DNA of 20,067 bases, taken from Sphingomonadales bacterium. GTDB taxonomy: Bacteria > Pseudomonadota > Alphaproteobacteria > Sphingomonadales > Sphingomonadaceae. Both the position numbers and the translations under genes were made by a program. The notes beneath the pieces are model-generated. The model saw only the letters and a list, made by a program, of their open reading frames with translations, did not search any database and was not told the origin of the DNA. Location of the stretch: NCBI GenBank assembly GCA_025360285.1, contig JANYCM010000182.1, positions 1 through 20,067 on the forward strand, written 5' to 3'. Numbering within the stretch: position 1 is the first letter of the stretch; every line of letters starts with the position of its first letter. This document shows positions 15,123 to 20,067 of the stretch, in pieces.

Positions 15123-16109
15123 TTATTGGGGCAGCGCAAACTTTGCCAGCGTGTTGAGCGAGGCAAAGGGCACGCTCATATGGCTTTCACCATCAAAAAT
15201 CCGCGATTCAACCTTGTAGCCGGGGCCGCCCTTCAGCGCCGACAGCCGCGCCGCCAGCGCCCTGGCATTGTCGACCATCGCGGCACCCAAAACGCCCTTT
15301 TCCAGCGCTTCGCGCGTTACGCCCGCCGGCCAGGGCTGCGGCGGCAATGATTGTTCGTCACCGCCGACCAGGACGAAAATGCGCGGCGTTGCCTTGCCGT
15401 CGCTCACCAGCTTCGAAAAGGCGGCTTCATCCTTCAACACGTCCTTGCCGTGCCACCAGATCGACGGGCTGCTCACCAGATAGGTCGAAAACGCCTCGGG
15501 ATGAGTGAACAGCACATGCAGCGCGAACAGCCCACCCAGCGAATGGCCATACAGGATGCCGCGCGCTGGATCGGTCTTGGCGACGGCGGCGATGCGCGGC
15601 TTGATTTCGGTCTGGATGATCTTCAGGAAATCGTCGGCGCCGGCATATTCGCCGGGTTTGCCGGCCTTGGCGGCCAGGGCCTTCATATCGGCATCGGCAT
15701 CCACCGGCGTCAGATCGAGCGTCCTCCGCGTCATCTGCACCATCATGTCGTCTTCGGGATAGCTGATGCCGACCACCACCGCCGGCGCAACCTCGGCGCC
15801 CATGGTGCGGACCCGGACGACATCATTGAAGGCGCCGAAAAAGCCCGATCCATCGGTGACATAGAGCACCGGATAACCAGCGGCCGGCGGCGGCGCCACC
15901 GGCAGCGCCACCTGGGCACGATAAGCGCGGCCATTGACCGCCGAGGTGAAATCCCATTGCAGGGATTTGAGCGTGGTGGCGGGACCTGTTGCCGGGCCAG
16001 CCGCCGGTGCCGCGACAGGCGCGGCACCGGCGGGCAGGGCTGCCGCGCTGCTGAGGGTCAGCGCGGCGGCGACGAACGGCAGGAACGCCCGCATGGATTG
16101 TTTCGGCAC
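15123..16109 (-). CDS. Exported alpha/beta-hydrolase, esterase D/Fes-IroE-like
   Basis: A 328-residue periplasmic hydrolase. The Sec leader (FLPFVAAALTLSSAAALPAGA) is followed by a low-complexity linker of Ala, Pro, Gly and Thr (about 30-46), then the hydrolase domain: YPVLYVTDGSGFFGAF (oxyanion-side strand), nucleophile elbow G188-H-S190-L-G-G, SSPSIWW (213-219), and catalytic His310 in GESHMSVP. This pattern fits the putative esterase family (PF00756) that includes enterobactin esterases Fes and IroE, and also esterases acting on peptides or antibiotics. Beside a TonB receptor it may trim the imported substrate, but no siderophore genes are nearby. The start is GTG, supported by GGGGG with a 7-base spacer and by the fact that its leader closely matches that of the receptor gene. 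It lies 70 bp after the receptor and 45 bp before the DgcN-like gene. Confidence 0.85.
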   Translation of the reverse strand: MPKQSMRAFLPFVAAALTLSSAAALPAGAAPVAAPAAGPATGPATTLKSLQWDFTSAVNGRAYRAQVALPVAPPPAAGYPVLYVTDGSGFFGAFNDVVRVRTMGAEVAPAVVVGISYPEDDMMVQMTRRTLDLTPVDADADMKALAAKAGKPGEYAGADDFLKIIQTEIKPRIAAVAKTDPARGILYGHSLGGLFALHVLFTHPEAFSTYLVSSPSIWWHGKDVLKDEAAFSKLVSDGKATPRIFVLVGGDEQSLPPQPWPAGVTREALEKGVLGAAMVDNARALAARLSALKGGPGYKVESRIFDGESHMSVPFASLNTLAKFALPQ

Positions 16110-16157
16110 GTCCGTTCCCCCATCGTCGATTGTTATATCCCCATCAAGACTACACAG

Positions 16158-16169
16158 TCCTGATCAGGA
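16158..16169. promoter_or_regulatory. 12 bp perfect palindrome TCCTGATCAGGA between receptor and esterase
   Basis: TCCTGATCAGGA lies in the 70 bp gap, 48 bp before the esterase start. Its TCCTGATCAG core recurs at 19831-19840 upstream of the first gene of the run. There is no U-rich tract after it, so it is not a standard terminator; an operator shared by both control regions is possible. Confidence 0.35.
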
Positions 16170-16179
16170 TGCAAGCCGA

Positions 16180-18504
16180 TCAGAATTTCGCCCCCAGCCT
16201 GATGCCAACGGTGCGCGGCTGGATCACGGTGCCAGTGCCGGTGAGGTTATAGCCACTGGCGTAGTTGAAGCTGGTGATGGCGCGTTTGTCGGCAAGGTTA
16301 CGAACATAAAGCGATACCGAATAAGCCCCGAATTCGACGCCGGCCTGCACGTTGAACAAATTATAGCTCGGCAGCATATAATGGCTCGGGAACGATGGCG
16401 AATTGCCGAAATCGGTAAAACGGGTGCCGGTATAGACCCAGCTGACGCCGCCAAACGCCTTGACCGTTTCGGACAATTGCCCGTCGAAATCGACGTTCAG
16501 CGTATTGCTCCAGTCGGGCACAAAGGCGAGCTTGGCGCCGACCACAGCCGCCGCGCCGAGACTGGCCGCCGCGCTGGTCAGATGGGCATCGGTATAGGCA
16601 CCATTGTCGGAAATCGTGATGCCCTTGACCGGCCGCAGGCTGAGGTTCCATTCAAACCCCTGGCTTTTGGCCTGCCCGGCGTTGCCCGTCACACTATAGC
16701 GCACGCCACTGGGCTGCGATACGAATGTTGTCAGGATCTGAATGTCCTTCCAGTCCAGGTAGAAGGCCGCGACGTCGATCGTCAGCTTCTTGTCGAGCAA
16801 CGACGTGCGCAGGCCGACTTCATAGCTGGTCAGATTATCGGCCTTGTAGGTCGTCGGAAAATCCGCCGGCGCGCCGGGAATCAGCAGGTTGGGGCCGCCG
16901 CTGCGATAACCGGTGGCGATGCGGGCATACAGCTGCGAATCGTCGGTGAATTTATAGTTTGCTGCCGCGTTCCACGTCACCTTATGTTCTTTGGAAGTGA
17001 TCTTGGGGTTGGCCAGGAACGGCTGGAACGCCGGGGTCAGACCGGTAATCAGCCCATAATAGTTGAAGACCTGCGACGCCTGCGAAATGCTGGCATAGCG
17101 AATACCGCCGGTGACATCGAAACGGTCGGTCAGGTGCAGAGTCGCGCTGCCAAAGCCCGAATATTCCTCATATTTGCCGGGCAGGTTCGATCCGCCGACC
17201 GGGAAGGGCGTGGTAATTGTGCTTTGGTTGATGGTGCTGACGGCATCATAGAATTGGCTGAACACCACGTCTTCGCGGGCATAAAAGGCGCCCAACTGCC
17301 AATCGAGCTTCAGGCCGAGCAGGTTGGAATCGGGCTTCGACGTCAACCGGAATTCCTGGTTGTAGCGTTCGACCGAATTGGTCTGGCGACCCCATAGCCC
17401 GTAATTGGCACCATAAACGCCGCCAAAAGCCTGTTTGTAGGTCACGCCCGGCGCGGCGCTGGAGAAGGAGATGTCCGCGCGGAACACCGTGCTCAGCTTG
17501 CCATAGCTCGTCGAGGAGACAAGATTGGCAAAGCCGGTATCCCAATCGATCGTCGCGTTGCCATATTCATAATAATTCTTGCTGGGGTTGCCGAACTGGC
17601 TGTTGTTGACCAGCCGGCCGTTGTTGGGGATGGTCATCGCATTGGCCGGTGGATGGAACGGATCGGTGTTGGAACCAACAAATTCATTGTTGAGCGTATC
17701 GTCGAAACTCTGGTCCTGGCGCGACGCGGTCAGCCGGATGCTCAGCGTCTCGACCGGCTTCACCATCAGCGAAATGCGGCCACCCCATTTGCGGCCGCGG
17801 TTGACATTTTCGCGGCCGAGCAGCGGATTGTCGATCCAGCCGGGGACCGCGGTATAGAAGCCGACGGCGCGCAGCGCGGCCTTGCCACCCCAGAACGGGA
17901 TGTTGATCATGCCCTTGGTCGAGGTGCCAACATTGCCCTGCGCGACGATTTCGCCGCCGGTTTCGGCCGCGGCTTCGAACTTGTTCAGGTTCGGCGCATT
18001 GGTCTTGTATTTCAGCAAACCGGCTTCGGCGCCGGCGCCATATAGCGTGCCCTGCGGGCCTTTCAGCACTTCGATGCCGGCCATGTCATAGGTTTCAAGG
18101 TTGGCGGTATCATAACCGCCATTGGCCAGGCCCGATTGATAGCTGAACGGCGTTTCATCGACGACAACGCCGACATTGGCGCTGGCGCCGCCGGAATTGA
18201 CGCCGCGGATGATCAGCTTGACCTGGCGGACGCTGCCCTGCTGCAATGACAGGCCGGGCACCGACTGGGCGAATTCTTCAATGCGGGTCTGGTTGCGATA
18301 TTGCAGCGCCTCGCCCGACACGGCGGTGATCGCCTGCGGCACGTCGATCAGATTCTGCGTGCGCTTGTTGGCGGTGACGACGATCATGTTGGGATCGCTG
18401 GCCTCGGCGGTGTCGGCAGCCCAGGCCGCGCCATTGCTGGCCAGCGCCGCGAATGCCACGCTGCCCGCCAGCGCCGTTTTGAAGATATTACCCTTGGTCT
18501 GCAT
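16180..18504 (-). CDS. TonB-dependent outer-membrane receptor
   Basis: A 774-residue receptor. The Sec signal is MQTKGNIFKTALAGSVAFAA and on, to about residue 29, followed by a TonB box (MIVVTA, about 40-45) and the plug domain with IDVPQAITAVSGEAL, the conserved GIEVLKGPQGTLYGAGAEAGLL, then the 22-strand barrel ending in the typical terminal phenylalanine (GIRLGAKF). It takes up substrates across the outer membrane using proton-motive energy through TonB-ExbBD. Sphingomonads use many such receptors for peptides, sugars and siderophores; the company of peptidases and an N-acyl-D-amino-acid deacylase suggests peptide or acyl-amino-acid uptake here. The ATG at 18504 is chosen over the longer frame (to 18540) because GAGGGG sits upstream with a 7-base spacer and because the signal peptide begins there. 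It follows the dipeptidase-like gene by 32 bp. Confidence 0.93.
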   Translation of the reverse strand: MQTKGNIFKTALAGSVAFAALASNGAAWAADTAEASDPNMIVVTANKRTQNLIDVPQAITAVSGEALQYRNQTRIEEFAQSVPGLSLQQGSVRQVKLIIRGVNSGGASANVGVVVDETPFSYQSGLANGGYDTANLETYDMAGIEVLKGPQGTLYGAGAEAGLLKYKTNAPNLNKFEAAAETGGEIVAQGNVGTSTKGMINIPFWGGKAALRAVGFYTAVPGWIDNPLLGRENVNRGRKWGGRISLMVKPVETLSIRLTASRQDQSFDDTLNNEFVGSNTDPFHPPANAMTIPNNGRLVNNSQFGNPSKNYYEYGNATIDWDTGFANLVSSTSYGKLSTVFRADISFSSAAPGVTYKQAFGGVYGANYGLWGRQTNSVERYNQEFRLTSKPDSNLLGLKLDWQLGAFYAREDVVFSQFYDAVSTINQSTITTPFPVGGSNLPGKYEEYSGFGSATLHLTDRFDVTGGIRYASISQASQVFNYYGLITGLTPAFQPFLANPKITSKEHKVTWNAAANYKFTDDSQLYARIATGYRSGGPNLLIPGAPADFPTTYKADNLTSYEVGLRTSLLDKKLTIDVAAFYLDWKDIQILTTFVSQPSGVRYSVTGNAGQAKSQGFEWNLSLRPVKGITISDNGAYTDAHLTSAAASLGAAAVVGAKLAFVPDWSNTLNVDFDGQLSETVKAFGGVSWVYTGTRFTDFGNSPSFPSHYMLPSYNLFNVQAGVEFGAYSVSLYVRNLADKRAITSFNYASGYNLTGTGTVIQPRTVGIRLGAKF

Positions 18505-18536
18505 GTCTGTTCCCCTCGCTGAACGAAAATTCTGCT

Positions 18537-19685
18537 TCAAATCCAGGTACCGGCGAGCAGCCGGTGAAAATTCCCGCCCAGAATGGCGGTGATGTTGGCG
18601 TCGCTGTAACCGCGGCGGATCAGGCCTTCGGTAATGTCATAGATGCGCTGCGGATGGCTGGTGTCATCGGCATCGGACTTGGCGCGAAAGCCGTATTTGC
18701 CGTTGTAATTGGCCTGCAGCGCCTTGGTCTGCGCCGCCGACAGATTGTCATAGCCATAAAGGTCCTGGTCCGACCCGATGCCGACATGATCGACACCAAT
18801 CAGTTTGGCGACATGGTCGATATGATCGATGACATTGTCGATCGTCGTCGGTTCCTGCGACGTCACGAACATGCGGACATTGGTGATGCCCATGACGCCG
18901 CCCCTGGCGCCCAGCGCCTTGATCGCCTCATCGGTCTTGGCGCGAACGTGCCCGCTGATCGAACGGCAGTTGCTGTGGGTAAAGGCAATCGGCTTGGCCG
19001 ACAGCGCGACGGCATCAAGCGTCGTCCGATCACCGCTGTGCGAGACATCGACCAGCATCCCGGTGTCGTTCATCGCCTTGACGATGCTGGCGCCAAATTC
19101 GCTGATCCCGCCATCGACCCGGTCGGTCGAACCCGAGCCGATGAGATTCTGCGAATTATAGGTCAGTTGCGACACGCGCTGGCCCATCAGGTAGAAATTC
19201 TTCACATCATCGGGCTTGAGGAAATGGTCCGAATCCTGGACGCCCATGATGACGGCGATCTTGCCGTCGCGCTTGGCCCTGTCGATATCGGCAACCGTAC
19301 CGACCAGCGAGAAAAGATCGGTGTTGCGGCCGCAAAAACCGCTCCAGGCGGCAATGAAGCTGGCGACCTCTTCGGCCGCATGGGGCCCGCCGATACCGAC
19401 GGCATTGTGCATGGCGGTGACACCGCTGCGCTTGAAATCGGCGCGCCACGCATCGCTTATCGGCTTCGCCAGGATCGACAGATCGTCGCTGATGGTGATC
19501 GGCGCCAGCATGTCGATGACGGTGGCTTTTTTGACCAGATCGACAGCACGGGTCGAATAGGTGCGGGTCGGCGTGGCGGCGAACAGCGCATGATTGCCCA
19601 GATTCAGAAACGGCGCGGCGATGGCAACCGCCGCGCCCTGCAACAGGCGACGACGATCGGGCCGGATATCCGGTGCGTCAGTCAT
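18537..19685 (-). CDS. Tat-exported renal-dipeptidase-like (peptidase M19) protein with altered metal site
   Basis: A 382-residue protein. The twin-arginine leader DRRRLLQGAAVAIAAPFL points to folded export. The body matches membrane dipeptidase: RVSQLTYNSQNLIG (170-183), LVDVSHSG with His216, IAFTHSN with His237, GVMGITNV, and VGIGSDQDLYG with Asp306, then the C-terminal ILGGNFHRLL. In the known enzyme zinc is held by an N-terminal HxD (VIDGHND), a Glu in the IEGG-type motif, and these two His. Here the first motif reads VIDMLAP and the second GVQDSD, so three ligands appear to be replaced while the later His and Asp are kept. The usual activity is cutting dipeptides, often with a D-residue in second position; this copy may use one metal or another chemistry. 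The start is the second of two ATGs because GGGG lies 7 bases before it. First gene of the run. Confidence 0.85.
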   Translation of the reverse strand: MTDAPDIRPDRRRLLQGAAVAIAAPFLNLGNHALFAATPTRTYSTRAVDLVKKATVIDMLAPITISDDLSILAKPISDAWRADFKRSGVTAMHNAVGIGGPHAAEEVASFIAAWSGFCGRNTDLFSLVGTVADIDRAKRDGKIAVIMGVQDSDHFLKPDDVKNFYLMGQRVSQLTYNSQNLIGSGSTDRVDGGISEFGASIVKAMNDTGMLVDVSHSGDRTTLDAVALSAKPIAFTHSNCRSISGHVRAKTDEAIKALGARGGVMGITNVRMFVTSQEPTTIDNVIDHIDHVAKLIGVDHVGIGSDQDLYGYDNLSAAQTKALQANYNGKYGFRAKSDADDTSHPQRIYDITEGLIRRGYSDANITAILGGNFHRLLAGTWI

Positions 19686-19728
19686 CATGAGTCCCCACTC
19701 GATGTGCGCCGGCATAAGCCGACACCAC

Positions 19729-19757
19729 AACAATGCGCCTATTCAGGCGCATGTCAA
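19729..19757 (-). promoter_or_regulatory. Candidate promoter/operator of the peptide-catabolism operon
   Basis: The minus strand carries a consensus -35, TTGACA (complement of 19752-19757). Immediately downstream lies a perfect inverted repeat at 19733-19752, ATGCGCCT-ATTC-AGGCGCAT, with 8 bp arms. A -10 at normal spacing would be ATTGTT (complement of 19729-19734), a poor match, which would suit an activated or tightly controlled promoter. The repeat lies 47 bp before the dipeptidase-like gene. Its arm ATGCGCCT also occurs at 8452-8459 before the regulator gene. The repeat is seen directly; the operator role is inferred. Confidence 0.45.
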
Positions 19758-19830
19758 CTGAACGTCATAATCTATAAATATCGCATGTTTTTCAGATGTT
19801 TATTGGCAGATTACCAGGCCAAAACCATAA

Positions 19831-19840
19831 TCCTGATCAG
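19831..19840. promoter_or_regulatory. TCCTGATCAG site upstream of the operon
   Basis: Contains the palindrome CTGATCAG (19833-19840) in an AT-rich stretch (about 19760-19860), and is identical over 10 bp to the palindrome between the receptor and the esterase at 16158-16167. It could be a second binding site of the operon regulator. Confidence 0.3.
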
Positions 19841-19857
19841 AAAATAATGACTTCCCG

Positions 19858-19871
19858 GTCCTATACAGGAC
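19858..19871. repeat. Short inverted repeat GTCCT-ATAC-AGGAC
   Basis: A 5+4+5 perfect inverted repeat 59 bp downstream of the stop of the truncated gene at the right edge. It has no U-tract and only a short stem, so it is at most a weak terminator or a binding site. Confidence 0.25.
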
Positions 19872-19929
19872 AGGATTTTCCACGGATTCCGCCAAAGCGT
19901 TACCCAAATGCCACGGTTGCCGCCGCCGA

Positions 19930-20067
19930 TCAGGCTGCCGATCGTGCCGCCGCGGCCCGCGATTCGACCTGGCGGGCGCAGCCATCAAGCCCGTAAAGCA
20001 GCGCTCCGGCCACCGCGCCGCACGCGGCCATCGCCGTAAAAAAGGCGCCATGGCCCAGCTTCGTCCA
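19930..20067 (-). CDS. C-terminal end of a membrane protein (truncated by the window edge)
   Basis: The minus strand is open from the right edge to a TGA at 19930-19932, giving 45 residues. They begin WTKLGHGAFFTAMAACGAVAGALLYGL, a clear last transmembrane helix, followed by a short Arg- and Ala-rich cytoplasmic tail. I do not recognise the family from this fragment; a peptide or sugar transporter of the major facilitator class would fit both the shape and the peptide-catabolism context, but that is a guess. It lies on the same strand as the operon, 244 bp upstream of it, and the AT-rich gap between suggests a separate transcript. Confidence 0.55.
   Translation of the reverse strand, partial: WTKLGHGAFFTAMAACGAVAGALLYGLDGCARQVESRAAAARSAA

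Noticed and set aside
15123..16109. Esterase plus TonB receptor considered as a siderophore uptake system.
   Set aside because: No siderophore synthesis, Fur box-like sequence or iron ABC transporter is visible, and the other neighbours are peptide and D-amino-acid enzymes.
8508..19685. The cluster considered as a lasso-peptide isopeptidase locus, which is common in sphingomonads next to TonB receptors.
   Set aside because: No precursor peptide, B or C processing gene, or prolyl-oligopeptidase-like isopeptidase is present.
19800..20051. An 83-codon minus-strand open frame near the right edge.
   Set aside because: It overlaps, in another frame, the clear C-terminal membrane-protein reading frame (19930-20067), and its Arg/Pro-rich translation looks like a frame shadow.

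Overview
The window reads as chromosome of a GC-rich alphaproteobacterium, most likely a sphingomonad (order Sphingomonadales). The grounds are the high-GC codon use, a TonB-dependent receptor of the proteobacterial nutrient-uptake type, exported serine hydrolases with Sec or Tat leaders, and tightly packed operons with 4-13 bp gene overlaps. This assignment is an inference from style, not a database match. Coding density is very high. There are no RNA genes, insertion sequences, CRISPR arrays or phage genes that I can see.

Left part (1-2939): the first 98 bases are the N-terminus of an outgoing lipoprotein gene, possibly the outer-membrane component of an efflux pump. It is divergent from a TetR-family regulator, and the gap between them carries two perfect inverted repeats and promoter-like hexamers on both strands. 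Then come a membrane-anchored family 2 glycosyltransferase, converging on and overlapping the TetR gene, and a divergent cytochrome b561.

Middle part (2948-8419, all minus strand): a two-gene unit encodes a single-module, membrane-bound non-ribosomal peptide synthetase of 1341 residues and a Sfp-type phosphopantetheinyl transferase that overlaps its stop codon by 4 bp. The synthetase has the order adenylation - carrier protein - three repeats of (membrane helices + left-handed beta-helix-like segment). That is the layout and length of the epsilon-poly-L-lysine synthetase (Pls) family, which makes homopolymers of one amino acid without a classical condensation domain. This is the most exciting system in the window. 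Just upstream lies a helix-turn-helix/cupin regulator.

Right part (8508-19685, all minus strand): eight genes in one direction form a plausible scavenging pathway for peptides or N-acylated amino acids, probably containing D-residues. In transcription order they are a Tat-exported renal-dipeptidase-like protein, a TonB-dependent receptor, an exported alpha/beta esterase, a DUF1611/DgcN-like protein, a YkvI-like transporter, a Sec-exported S12 serine hydrolase, an N-acyl-D-amino-acid deacylase-like amidohydrolase and a Tat-exported S12 serine hydrolase. The HTH/cupin regulator (7688-8419) follows them and probably controls the cluster. Two metallohydrolases of the cluster lack the usual N-terminal HxH/HxD metal motif. 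A C-terminal fragment of another membrane protein lies at the right edge, beyond a 244 bp AT-richer control region.

Thus a polymer-making unit and a D-peptide-degrading unit sit side by side with a regulator between them. Whether they are linked in function is an open and testable question.
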